NCBI GenBank assembly: GCA_000231825.2
Contig: JH720349.1
Coordinates: 389,763 to 453,762, forward strand
Length of the DNA: 64,000 nt
DNA from: Tetrahymena elliotti 4EA
Lineage: Eukaryota > Ciliophora > Oligohymenophorea > Hymenostomatida > Tetrahymenidae
Direction of reading: 5' to 3'
The notes under the pieces are model-generated. The model searched no databases, was not told the DNA's origin, and was given only the letters and a program-made list of their open reading frames with translations. Position 1 is the first letter of the stretch. Each line of letters starts with the position of its first letter. This document shows, in pieces, positions 24,440 through 37,100 of the stretch. Made by a program: the position numbers and the translations under genes.

Positions 24440-25480
24440 TGAATGAAGTTTATTACCTCAATTTAATGTTGAGTAATTATGATTTACGTCATAAAACACT
24501 TATGTGCAATAATATAAATAAAGCAATTGTTATTAGTGGTGAGATAAGAGACTTTATTTCGTAAGGTGATAGATATTACTAATAATGAGAGTATTGAGAC
24601 ATGGGATAATAGTTGTAGTTGTATTTATCAATTATTCTCAGATACCCAATATAGTCTTGAGCATAGTTATATTTATACTACTTGATAGTCACTAATATTA
24701 TTCTTGCTGTTTATGGAGAAATCTAAATAAGTATCAGTAAAAATTCTTTTATCCTTAATCCCTTAATTGTTATCTCATCTACTTTTACTTTCATTTTTTT
24801 GAGCACACTCATCTTCTTTAGACTCTGCTTTGGTTCAAAATTCAATGAGACATTTGAAAAATGCTTAGATCAAGTTGATAATATCATTGGTATGTATCTA
24901 CTCAGATCTAATTTAAATACATTATTAAAATTATACTTAAAGAAGATTGGCAAAAGACAATTATTTAAAATTCTTTAATAAAGATGTACATAAATAAGGA
25001 GAAGAAAGTAATTAAGGAGAATATTAGGAAGAATCAAGAGGATAATGAAAAGGGGATAAATCATTTGCCTCTAAAGTAGATGAAATGAAGAGCAACAGAT
25101 CTATTTCTAAATCCAGAGAGTTAGATAAATAATAATGTGCATCTTAATTAAAACAAGAAGATTATTTATATACTTGCTAGCTACCAGGTTTTAGTCTCCA
25201 AATTTATGTACCTTTCAGACTATTACATAGAAAAGAAAAATGAATTCTAAGGCAAAGTTTATGCATGAGAACAAGAGAAGACTTTGTAGTAGAAAATGAT
25301 GGAGAATTGTTTGAAAAGTTTCAAGCAAAAAATTGTAGTAGATAAAATGTTACAAAGCGTTCTATATTGTTAAACTAGATTTTAGAGAAACTCTTTTCAC
25401 TGTTTCCTTGGATCTGCTTACTCTTTTACCCTAGATAATAACGAAATTAATTGAACAATTTAAGGTTATTTTGAGGGAGG
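24440..25480 (+). pseudogene. Frameshifted relic of a membrane protein gene
   Basis: Coding-like peptides follow one another in different plus-strand frames. The first is MRVLRHGIIVVVVFINYSQI with a second hydrophobic part (24585-24690). Next come IVTNIILAVYGEIQISISKN, then FTFIFLSTLIFFRLCFG and FNETFEKCLDQVDNII (24690-24890), and MYLLRSNLNTLLKLYLKKIG (24890-24960). Later there is a charged stretch DKSFASKVDEMKSNRSISKS (about 25055-25130) and a final piece to about 25450. TGA codons and single-base frame changes separate them, and good introns are not evident. This resembles the C-terminal membrane region of a large ciliate transmembrane protein. A functional gene with sequencing errors cannot be excluded. 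Confidence 0.45.
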
Positions 25481-26100
25481 TAAGTTATTATAATTTTGGA
25501 TTCGATTTAAATAATATTTAAAAATTAAAGTTATTTACATATTTTTCATAATTATTATTAACAAAATAAGTTGGACTTACAAAAAATATTAATCCATTTT
25601 TTAAAAGAATTAAAGTAAAGCAAAAAGTTTGAAAAAAATAAATAAATATGACTTATAAAATCAAGATTTAAAGAATTTTGTATAAATCTGATATTCTTGT
25701 TTTATTTTCTTTTATTTCAATAATTAAATTAAATCCAACATATTTAAATTGAAACAATAATTAAAGTCAAAATTTTCTGGCTTAAATTAAGTAAAAAAAG
25801 AATTCAATTTTTAAATACTTATGACTACATACACTTGAAAGTTAAAATAAAATATATTTGAGATATCGAATCTGCTAAAAAACAAAATTGAATAATCAAC
25901 ACAATTAGTAAGAAAATTTTCAAATAAAATATTAAAAAAATTATCTCAAAATAATATTAATTTTTACAAAAGAATAAAATCAAACAAAAATTGAATAAAT
26001 TATTCCCCAAAGAAAAAAATAATTTTAAAAAAATTAAATTTTATGTTTTCAAACAAAATAAATAAATTTATTGAAAATGAACTTAAGTTTTTGCTTGAAC
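25481..26100. other. Intergenic, no feature seen
   Basis: About 620 bases of A/T-rich sequence downstream of the dsRBD-like gene. No coding frame, repeat or RNA gene could be supported. Confidence 0.6.
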
Positions 26101-27285
26101 TCAAGAATCTTCATCTTCATCATTTCTACCTCTTCTTTTATAAGTCTTTTTTTGTCTTTATTCAAATTCAGAACAATATGATCCATTTTTATCATAGAAA
26201 TACTTTTTAATATCTTTGATAAGCTTAAAGTAAGCAATTGATTTTGCCATTGATTTATCATTTCCATAAGCTTAAGCTTTTATTGAGCTCGTAAAAGTTG
26301 CTTAGTAAAGCACCAAACCATTAGATTATCTAGAATATTCCTCTTGAATATTATATAATCCTTCATCATTGTTTTGCTTTGATAAAATTTCTTCTACTTC
26401 ACTAACAGAATTAACTCCATCTTCATACATTTTGTGGAATATGAATAAGTCTTCAATTTATTTTATTTGATTTTCTTCATCCTCATCATCATTACTATAA
26501 CTTTATTATTTTTCTAACTATTTTTATTCTGAGTATGAGTATCTTTTATATGGTTCATTGTATGTATCGTAATATTTCAGGTGAGGATATAAGAGTCTAG
26601 CAGCTTAATTTTTTGCTTCTTATTTAGTATTGCAAACTGGAGAAAATATAGGTTATATTTCCATTCCAATACATTTATAGGAATATCTGTACTTTTTTTA
26701 AGAAGAAATATCTTGTTGAAATGGTTCTTCATTTTTTTATACTTCCAAATTCCAATATTTTTGGAGAATCTAATTAACTTCTTAAGCGGGGTTAGGTAAT
26801 TTCTTTTTTTCTTCATTTAAAAATTCAAAATATTTATCTTAATCTACCTCATCAATTAGTTATTATTAAATCACTTGTTTGGGTAGTTATTACTCATCAC
26901 TTTCCACATTTTACTCTTATTCATTCAATATTTCTTCAAATTAAAAGGATATATTCCCTTCTAAAAAGTTTTTAACTCTATTGCTATCAATAATTTCTAA
27001 CAAATTATCTTAAAAAGGGTCTCTCTGATTTTAAAAATATAAGAATGAAGCAAATCTCTTAAAATAATTAACATCTTTAAAAAACAATTATTATGATTGT
27101 TTGATCTCATAAATCAAGTATTAAAGAAAGTTATTAGAAACTAGCTGATCAAGATTTTATTTAGATAGCATATTCATTTCATCTAGCTTATCACAAATCA
27201 AGAATCTAAAGATACTTAATCCATGGCTTTTTGTGTAAAGATTTGAATTCTAAACCTTTTAAAACTTCGAATATAAAATATTCAT
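26101..27285 (-). CDS. Protein with dsRNA-binding-domain-like regions (394 aa)
   Basis: One intronless ciliate-code frame of 395 codons from ATG (27283-27285) to TGA (26101-26103). The start MNILYSKFQKVQNSNLYTKS is basic and lacks acidic residues, so mitochondrial import is possible. A central segment, KKYRYSYKCIGMEIQPIFSP followed by CNTKQEAKNQAARLLYPHL, matches the strand-strand-helix end of a dsRNA-binding domain, with K/Q-x-A-K-N-x-A-A in the last helix. A second, weaker unit may be YQATFTSSIKAQAYGNDKSM followed by AKSIAYFKLIKDI. The tail is basic then acidic (KKTYKRRGRNDEDEDS). Either a small-RNA partner protein or a mitoribosomal protein would fit. I cannot place it in a family. Its 3' end has a decayed duplicate nearby. 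Confidence 0.75.
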
Positions 27286-28047
27286 TTTTTATTCTACTTT
27301 CTATTAATTATTTTTCTGAGTAATTAATTTATTATTCTCTACTTAATGATGATACATAATATTGAAAAGCAAATAACTAATAAAAAAATAAAAGTATTTT
27401 ATCAAAATTAAATTTAAAACTATTTTATGATATTACTAACATCTTAAAATAGAGTTTTCTTAAATATATTAAAATAATCCTATTTTTTTAAAAATGACTC
27501 CATAAAAAATAGCTTTTAATTAAAATGAGCTTTTCTTACTTACTTAGTATGAGAAGTAGAATAATTAAAGCTTCACTAAAAAAATTAAGTAATTAATTTG
27601 TAAAAACTTTTTAAATCTTCTTTAATACCCTCTAAAAATTAGAATTTGAAATAGAAATATTAATAAATAACTTAATTAAAAATTATTGAAATTTCTAGAA
27701 GAATAAAAAAATTGATTTTTTTTCAATATTATTTTCAAAAAGGTTAGTTAGTGTCTCAATTATTTCAATAGGTTAACCTACAACCAATTGGTAGAATATT
27801 AACAATTAGAAAGCTAAAATAACTTTATTTTTTTCTAATTAAAATTGGTGTATTATTTAAGTGCATCCTTTGAGTTATCTTTATTTTGTAATTTACTTTA
27901 GATTATTTTTATTGAATAAAATGGATTATAAATTAAAGATAGAAATATTAAATATCTCTGTTATAATATTAAAATCAAATCTTATCAAATTAAATTAAGA
28001 AACATAAAATTAATATATTTCTTTATTATGATATAAACAAGTAAAAA
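27286..28047. promoter_or_regulatory. Divergent promoter region
   Basis: These 762 bases separate the start codons of two genes read away from each other, so both promoters should lie here. The sequence is A/T-rich with no recognisable element. No coding frame is present. Confidence 0.5.
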
Positions 28048-31000
28048 ATGATAAAAAAAATACTTCTTTTACTAAGCTTTTATCAATTTTACAATACATT
28101 TTGTTAAAATCTTTAAAGTACTTCATTTGATGTTAGTCGTGAATAGTAAGAATGTAATTCACCATTTTAAAGTCAGCTAGATGAGTAAAAGATATCTTAT
28201 TATTGTGATGATAATCTTATAATAGTTTAGAATCTAGAAACTATTGAAGTTAATTTAGTATTGAATTAGTTTAAAGCATAATTACCATCACTATATTTTA
28301 TTTAGATATCTAATTTAACTTTAAGTTTAGACCTTAAATAATTATAACTATTTAACAATTCTAGTTCAACACAATAATTCATTTTGATTGATAATTGTAA
28401 AAATGTAAAGATCACTCAATTTAATGTTGAACAATATTTAAGAGTTGGAAGTGGATTGAAATTAGCAAGTTTTATAAACATAGAGTAACTTAATATAGAT
28501 AAAATGAATTTAACTGACAGTTCGACATCAATTTCAAATAAAGATAAAGGTGGATAAGATATTATGTTTTATTAGATTTAAAACCTTTCACAACAAAATT
28601 TTATTGTAAATTCTTTTAATGCAGATATTTTAATTACTGCAGTTACTTACTCTCTATAAAATTTATTTATAAATTCATATCTAAACTATAGCCACACATT
28701 TGCTCTAGGTATTAATGTTTAAACTGGACTGATTCCTAGTGTAATCTTAAATGATGATTATTTAAATAATTAATAAAATATATAGATTGTAAGGTTACTT
28801 CGTTTTTATCCTTAGTAAATATTAACTATTAACTAAATATTAATCTAGTCTTTAAATTATTTAGTTTAGCAATAAACTAGAATTGAAATTTTAAGCATAA
28901 GTGAATATTAATACTTTGGAAATTTCACAATGAATGAGATAACATATGGAGGAATTAAACAAGGTGATATCCCTTCAGACACTGTTAATTTATATGTTTT
29001 AAGTACATTAGTGAGTCATGTAAATATTATGCAAACAAATTTCTAATTGATCCCATTTAATAGTTTTTAAATGATATTCATTTAGGGAGCTATGATTAAA
29101 ATATATAATATGGCTTTAAGAAATTGCTTGAAAAATAATAGATTAATAGAATTTTCTTAGGTGACATAGGTTGTTATAACTTCTTTTTCTATTGACTATA
29201 ATAGTTTAAGAGCTCTAGAAAATAGTTTCTTTTATTTTGATTCAGTCTACACTCTTTATTTATTAAATCTATAGATTCCAATAGATCCTTCATAAGATGA
29301 TGAATAATTTTATAGCAGAAGTGGACCTCCTTTGATATTGTATTATCCCTCTAGCTTAATAAGTTTTACATTTTATTATTAATTTAATTTGATCAACTCT
29401 TAAATTAATCTAAGAAACCTTAATATTTAATTTGTAGATTTTGAAAATATTTAACTTTATTCTTTTTTGATGGAATCAACAGTGATTTCTAACATATACT
29501 CTCCACAGAACTAAAATGGTGGCTGCTTACGTTTCTATTCACCTACTACTTTAATATATTTAAATGACACAATAATAGAAGATTGTGGAACTAAATAGCT
29601 AGGTGGAGGTATTTATGGTGGTTATATTTATAAAGCCTAAAACGTGACAGTAAGAAATTGCTAAAGTGACATAGCTGGAGGAGGTGTTGTCCTCAGTAAA
29701 ATTTAAGATATTAATATAATAGGAAATATTATATTTCTAAATAACACAGCTACTTATTCCAACAATAATTACTTATTAGGGTTTAGTAACATTGAAATTG
29801 ATTCAGTTTTTGAGTATAATTAAAATTTCTAAGGGACTGATTTATATATGAAATAAATCTATCTCGATTAATAATAAAATGGCTATATATTTTATTCTGG
29901 CTTAGTATATGTAATCACAATTAAAATTGATGCTTTATATCCACAAGCTGGTAGATTTATTATCCCAACCAACTAGATATCTTTATTTTAAGTAAACTAT
30001 ACTCAATTTCAATCATAATTAATCCCAAAAATTCAAAAACCTTATATGGTCTTTTACTAAAACCCAAATAATTTAACACCAATTTAGAGCTTTTAATTAA
30101 CTCTTGTTGATAATTATGAAGTAAAGGCTTAGTTTATACCCTTAAAATAATAATGTGGATAAGGAATGGAACAATTATTAATATAAAATACTTAAATTAT
30201 GTGTAAGTATTGTGATTTTAACAGTGCTAAATATTCAAAAGTATCTTTACCCAAATCAACTTAATATCTGGAATAAGTTATTTCAGATCAAAGAAAATTT
30301 GATATTTTCTTATAAGAAAATTAACAAGATTAATGCTAACAGTGTGATACAAATTTATTTAATTAATGCTATTCAAATTACTCTAACTTAAATAATGGTT
30401 ATTGGAGAAATAGTTTTACAGTAGACTAAAATTATATTTATAAATGCAAAATTTCTCCTAAAAATTGTATTGGAGGTAGCTAGGTTGGAAATTATCTTTG
30501 CAAATAAGGATCTATTGGTATTGAATGTATGGATTGTGATGTAAGAGGAGATTTTTGGGGTGAAAGATATGGGTCATATGGAATATTTTAATGCAAAAAA
30601 TGTGGAAATAAAATAAAAAATAACATATTAATTTCAATATCAATAATAATTTTGTTTATTATTGTACTTGTTTTAGTACAAAGCAATTTCAAGAGTTTGA
30701 AAAATATCCATTATGCCAAATACTTGTCAAAGCTAAATATTATTTATTTTGGATCAAGTCTCAACAGGAAAAGTTAAACATCTGTGCTAATTAAATAGAT
30801 TTCTTTCAATTTTATGATTTTCTAAATATCTAATTTGGTTTCTGAAAAAAGTATTATCAATTTCATTGGATTTTTTTAGACCAATCCCTTATAGACTTAA
30901 TTAGTTTCTATAGATTGTTTTTTATCAGATCTTCTACCTTCTGATTTTAGTATCGGTTATAGCAAACTAATTTTATACATTTTATTTCCTATCACATCTC

Positions 31001-31977
31001 TAGTTGGATTGATTTTGATTATTACAGCATATACCTTCCTAAAAAAAAGAAATTTCAAACTTCTTTAAAACATAGGTATAATGACATATATTTATCTCTT
31101 TATTTTCTGTTTTTATTCTTACCTCTTAGAATATTCTGTTCAATCATTAATTTGCTGTAACCTCAACTCATCTCAATCCTATTCTATGATAGACCTAAGC
31201 TTATCTTGTGAGTCGTCAGATTAGCTTTCTAAAATAAGAATTACAGGAGTTATAATATTGGTTGTAGTTTGTATAATCTCTCCTTGTTATCTTTTTATTT
31301 AGTTATTTTTAAAAAGAAAATAGCTTTATAAAATTTAAGTTTTGCTCAGATATGGTTTTGTCTATAGAGAATATAAGCAATAATTTTACATTTGGGAACT
31401 CATAAGATTGATCCTTAAAACTTCTTTAGTAGTGGTTAAGGTTAGTTTTCTAGACTAGTTAAACACTCTATCAAATATATTTTCAATATTTCTAGTTTTT
31501 TATCTCATTTTATTCCTTGTCTGTAAACCTTATACATATAGCTAATTTAACAAAGCAGAAATAGCATCTATGATAATTTCAATCATTGGTAATTTTGGTT
31601 CATCTCTTTATCGCTAATAAGAAGATTAAAGTAGTGACTCTGATGCTTTTAAATTTTACAACTTTCTTTTATATTTAACTTAATCCATTTAAGTTATTTT
31701 GTTAATGTATTTGAGCATTTTAGCTGTTCTGTCATTTTTTTCAAAAAGTTTGACAAAGCTATCATAATAGAGACATTTTCACTGGCTTGAAAAATATTTC
31801 CCTAAATACTCAAAAAGGCTCTAAGATAATTTTGCAAAATTGAGAAAATTAGTGAAAAATATAAAATAAAACAAAAATATTTACTAAAACAGCATAGACT
31901 AAGAAAATCTACTCAGCTAGTTTGAATTAAACACTTTAAATTAACTGAATTCAGAAAATTCCTAATAAAATAATTGA
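28048..31977 (+). CDS. Large cysteine-rich multi-pass surface protein (1309 aa)
   Basis: A single open ciliate-code frame of 1310 codons from ATG 28048 to TGA 31975-31977, no introns. It begins with a signal peptide, MIKKILLLLSFYQFYNTFC. Residues ~25-690 are rich in N, I, S and short hydrophobic strands, with glycine-rich turns such as GGGIYGGYIYKAQNV and DIAGGGVVLSKI. This looks like a parallel beta-helix (pectin-lyase-like) ectodomain. Residues ~710-850 form a cysteine-rich part (CKYCDF, QCDTN, CKISPKNCIGG, GIECMDCD, CKKCGNK) like growth-factor-receptor repeats. About seven membrane helices follow from ILISISIIILFIIVLVLVQS onward, then a charged cytosolic tail of ~80 residues. Ciliates have large families of this architecture. 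Ligand and function are unknown; a surface receptor or channel-like role is inference. Confidence 0.9.
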
Positions 31978-32441
31978 TGGAATTAAACTAAATTTATTTA
32001 ATTTTTATTGTTATTTATACCATATCACATTCCATTCAATTTATCTTTTTTTTCATGCAATTTTTCAATTTAAAAAAAAATAATTTGAATATTTTTATGC
32101 TTAAAAATATTTAAAAATAAAATTAATTCTAAATTTTGTAGGGTAGATAATAATAATTCAAATTTAATTTTATTATTTATTTGTTTATCTTGTAATAATA
32201 CTTCTTATTTTTGGGCTGAGAATTTACTTTAAATTTGCTGTTTTATAATTTAATTTATATATGTGTTTACACAATTTTTACAAGACAAGAAAGTATTTCT
32301 AGAAGAATAGGAGAATGATTAAGTTAGATATAAAACCCAATCAATATTTTAATTTGGATATTAATTATTTAATAAATTTCTTTCAAAATAGATTTAAGAT
32401 TTGTCTTTAATAATAAAAGTTATTTATTAGTAGTCTGTCTA
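31978..32441. other. Intergenic, no feature seen
   Basis: 464 A/T-rich bases between two plus-strand genes; should hold a 3' UTR and a promoter. Nothing else identifiable. Confidence 0.6.
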
Positions 32442-33284
32442 ATGAAGCATCTATTACTAGGCTTAGCTTTGGTCACAGCATTAGGATCTTATGGTTTATA
32501 AAACTTCTCAGATTATGAATAGAATTTTCCAATAGCTATATTTTAGATTGCTTTTGCTTTTAACATCTACTATAATTATGCAATTAGAGTTGAGGAATAA
32601 AATATGAACAAAGGAGTTTTTGCATTCATATGTATCCTCAAAAGATATTTTAAATTTATCTTCTTTAGTTTGTTCTACTTTTAAAAATTTATTAGAGATA
32701 TTACAGGATTTTTCTCAATCTTAAATTACATGTGTGTTGTAGGTGTTATCTTTATTACAGTGCCTTTGAGTACTTGGAAATATTTATACTAAAAGGTCTA
32801 TCTCTTTAGATTTTTAATCATTGTTGCTGAAACAGAATTTATTGCATTAGATATTAAATTTATATGGACTTAAACTATCTAAAGCCCATAAAAGATTGTT
32901 CTTTTTAGCAAGCCTGAATATGAATTTGTTTTCATAGCTCACTTTATGGGAATCATGAGTTATTTACTAGATTGTGTTATATAATACATCCGTAGAGATA
33001 AGTTTATGCCTGCCTTCTCAGGTATAAAAGCCTTTTTCTAGTGGGGTTTTGGAGGTTTACTAGGATACCTTGGCTTTATTTACTTCAACGAGCTCTAGGA
33101 ATTGCTTGGACTTAAATTAGGTCATAGCAGTGATGACGCTTTCCTCTTTGCAAGAAAAATCTTTTTCATTTACTATCTCTATCTTGGAGCTTATCTTGTA
33201 AAATCTAGCTAAAGTGTAAAACCTTTTGTAAAGATCGAATAGCAAACCAAAACTCCAACAAGCTAAGATAAAAAAAAATAATGA
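32442..33284 (+). CDS. Polytopic membrane protein, unknown family (280 aa)
   Basis: Single ciliate-code frame of 281 codons, ATG 32442 to TGA 33282-33284, no introns. The N-terminal MKHLLLGLALVTALGSYGL could be a signal peptide or first helix. Hydrophobic segments follow at about residues 35-50, 60-80, 95-115 (YMCVVGVIFITVPLST), 125-140, 180-200 and 225-275 (WGFGGLLGYLGFIYFNEL, IFFIYYLYLGAYLV). I count six or seven helices. The tail is lysine-rich (KTPTSQDKKQ) and probably cytosolic. I cannot name the family. Spacing and helix count would allow a transporter or an ER enzyme, but no active-site motif is visible. Coding quality is good, with mixed C-ending codons suggesting fair expression. Confidence 0.85.
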
Positions 33285-34102
33285 TTTCTAAAAAAAATAA
33301 TTATTCCTAATGTAAAAAATATTTAAAAATAAAAAATTTTTGTCTTCAAAATTATTTTTTTATGTTCAATTTTCATAATTTTTGTAAAATAAACTTCCAA
33401 ATTGACTTAAATTTCGAAATGCATTTAAACATTTTTTATTTTCAAAAAATCATTTCAAATAATTTGTTAATTTGAAGTTAAAAAGTGTTAAGAGGGAGAA
33501 AGTCTCTAAATATTAAAAATAAAAAATATTTATCACTCCTTGTTCTGAAGTTATAAAGATTAAAGGGAAAGAGAGCCTTTATGTGTCTTTATGCCTTTAA
33601 ATATGATAAATAAAAAATAAATAAATATATGAATCTTCTTTTATCTTCTTTAAAGTGAAAAGAGTCACTGACTTTTTATCTGTTACTATTTTATGAGGAA
33701 ATTAATTTGTGGCTTTAAATAAAAAGAAAAAGAAAAAAAATGTAAATTAAAAAAATTTCAATAGATCAAATAAATTTAGAGCAAAAATATTTTTTAAATG
33801 TTTGTTTGCATATTTGATATGAAATCATTAGTTAAATGAGAATAGCAATTTAATAATTTTTAATGGCTATTAGACTAATTTATTTATTTTATTACTATGA
33901 ATAAGGTAATATATGTTTTAGATTATATCTATCAGATATCCAATGTTAGTTAGCTTGTTTGATTTTAACCAAACAAAAATATAATTAGTTTAGAAGTATT
34001 TATTGTTTAATAGTTTATTTTTCAATAATAACCATATCAAGAAAATATTTGCTTACTTTTTTTGGGTGTTTATCAAGTGTTTCCAGTGTAAATTAAATCT
34101 AA
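33285..34102. other. Intergenic; upstream region of the carboxypeptidase gene
   Basis: 818 bases. A patch at about 33490-33600 is less A/T-rich (gagggagaaagtctct; aaagggaaagagagccttta) and contains short inverted pieces, but no RNA fold I could name. The rest is plain A/T. Confidence 0.5.
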
Positions 34103-37100
34103 ATGTAGGCAGAATAAACCTTCTCTATCTTCAGGAGTGCTAATGCAAGCACTTATAGATCTGAATCTTATGATATTAATGCTGAGCATTCTAGTAGTAG
34201 GAAAGAGAGAACGAATGATACCAATTTATCCATTTAGTAAAAGCAAGAATAAATTTTTCGATAAAATGATCAACCATATAATTATAGTTAAATTTAATTG
34301 AGTAAAAAAATATTTGAGAAATTGCCTGAAGCTAACTAGTTGCTTCCAAAAAAGAAAGAACCAGTCGAAAAAGCAAAGTTAGCTTTAATTATTCCTATTA
34401 TGAACTTGCCTTAATTTAACGGAGTGGCACCATAGCGTGAGGAGTTGCATCGAAGTAAATCTGAAGAATGTATTAAGCATTAATATAGCATCACAAAGGG
34501 AAAATAAAGCAATAAAAAAAGCAGCTAAAAAAGCAAGTTAAAAAATTCTTCTTAATAAAGTCAGCTGATATTTTAAACTTCTTCATAAGATTATATTACT
34601 GAAAAACAAAATGAGATTTAGAAAACGCAAAATAATAATTTAAGGGTTAAACATATATCATTGCATTAACAATCAGCAGACTAAGATGATAATTCAAAAA
34701 CAAATTTTAAAAAAAGAGGGTTTAGTAATGATTAGAAAGAATCTATAAAAAAAATATCATTTAAAATATAAAGTACAGCAAGTAAGATGAGAGATAATGA
34801 AACAAATATACAAAGATACTTCTTAAAGCTTAACGTTATTTACAAAAAATATACAGAAATCCATTATCCTGCATATAATTCTTCCTCTTCTCCTTAAAAA
34901 GTAAATACAGAGGAGAGTGAAATACAAAAAACAGAAGAAGATGAAAATATTTCAAGTAAAAGCAAGAGTAAATAAAAAAAAGAAGCATTTTATTTGTCGA
35001 ATGTTGTGCAATTTAACACTGTATACTGTGATTTAAGGAGGCTAATTAAATCTTAAAATTAGTCAAAACTAATTATAAACTCTAATAGTACTAATTAAAG
35101 CATTGTAAATGATAGATATATAAAAGTGTAAACTCCTTTAAGTGGAACTAACCCAGTTAAAAAGTTATTGATAAATTAAGATAACAATTTGTCAAGGTCT
35201 AGGTTATAGGAATCTTCTAGTTCTTCTCAAATTAATGAATTAGAGCCATATTATAAAAAAAAGAATGAAGCTGATAAAACTTTAATTTTTGAAAGCAGAT
35301 TTGAAAGTGGTAACTTGTCAATTGCAGCCAAAATAAGTGATGAAGAATATGATTTATTATTATAAAATGATATTAACACTAATGGGCACACATAGTGGTT
35401 CTTTTTCAAAGTAAAAAACACATTCAGTGGAAGTCGTGTTAGATTTAATATATTGAATTTTTGTAAGAGTGATTCATTATTTAATTAAGGAATGAAAGTA
35501 CTAGTTTATTCTAAATTTTAAGCTACTTCTTAAAATAAAGGATGGCATCGCTCAGGAGAAAATATAAGTTATTATAAGAATAATTTTATAAGGAAGTAAA
35601 ATTGCTAACCTCCTATGTCTACAACAACAAATTTCACTGAAACTAAAGGTTAATCATTTTAAAATAAAGGCATTTAAAAGTAATAAAATTATTACAGTCT
35701 CAGCTTTACATATCTATTTGAAAATACAGATGATGAAGTTTATTTTGCTTATAATTACCCTTACACTTATTCAGAATTACAAGAGTATTTAGATGAATAA
35801 GAGGGCATTAAATCTGATATCCTAAACAGGAAACTTTTATGTAGAACTTTAGCTGGAAATAGGATTGATCTTTTAACTATAACTTCTAAAAGTGATCAAT
35901 TTAAGAAATAAGGTAATTCATTATTTATTTTTTACATTCGAGTTACACTAGAGTTACAGATTAATTTGCTATTTAAATGCAATAATTTAATGTAATACAT
36001 TACAAGAGAAATTGATGGTTAATTACCAACTTACTGCTCAATAGAACCAATTTTTCTTAACTTTTGACTCTTTTTCTTGCAGAAAAAATTATCTAATTTT
36101 CAAAAGAAAGGTTTTTATATCCAAACAACAATTAATTTTTATTTTGAATTAATAAAAGAATTATTACTATTTTTATTCTGATATGTAATTGCTTTATATT
36201 TTTACAAATTAAAGGTATTATACTGAGTGCTAGAGTTCACCCAGGAGAAACTGTGTCCTCTTTTGTTATGAAAGGGATTATTGATAACCTATTGAGCGAT
36301 ACAGAAGAAGCTTAGTCTTTAAGAGAAAGATTTGTGTTTAAAATTGTTCCTATGCTTAATCCTGATGGAGTTGTGCATGGAAATTATAGATGTAGTCTTT
36401 CAGGATGTGATTTAAATAGAAGATGGAAAACCCCTCTCAAAACACTTCATCCTGAAATATTTTATTTCAAATAAATGATTTACAATTTTTCAAATTAAAA
36501 TAAATTGGCATTATTTTGCGACTTACATGGACACTCCATGAAAAAAAATATATTTATTTATGGTTGCCATGATAAGTAGTAACCAATTGCTTGTAGAGAG
36601 CTACCGTTTTTAATGTCTAAGCTTTATGAGCCTTTTTCTTTTAATGATTGCAATTTTATGGTTTAAAAGAGTAAAGAAGGAACTGCAAGAGTAGCTTTAT
36701 GGGAAGGACTTAGAATACCTAATATCTTTACTCTAGAATCTTCTTTTTGTGGTCCTTCATATGATGACATCCATTTCTAATAAACTGATCTTGAAAAAAT
36801 GGGTGCTAGAATGTGTCAAGCTTTTTTAATTTATTTTAGACCATTAAAAAAAATAGAAACTGAGAGGGATACTCATAATGATAAAATTGACTGTAGTTAA
36901 GAGAAAGCTCTCCAATTAATACAAAGCAAGCCTTCTTCAGAATCTTTGTATTCTCCTTCATGCAAGAGAGAATAGGGTAATAGAGAAACTCAAAATAAAT
37001 TTGACTAATAAAACTCTAACAAATAAGAAGCTATTTTAATAAATGCATATACTCCAACTAAGTAAATAAGAAGTATTTCATTAGATGATGGATCATTAAG

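Noticed and set aside
24440..25480. Intact channel gene with introns
   Set aside because: No GT...AG pairs of ordinary length restore a single frame across the fragments.
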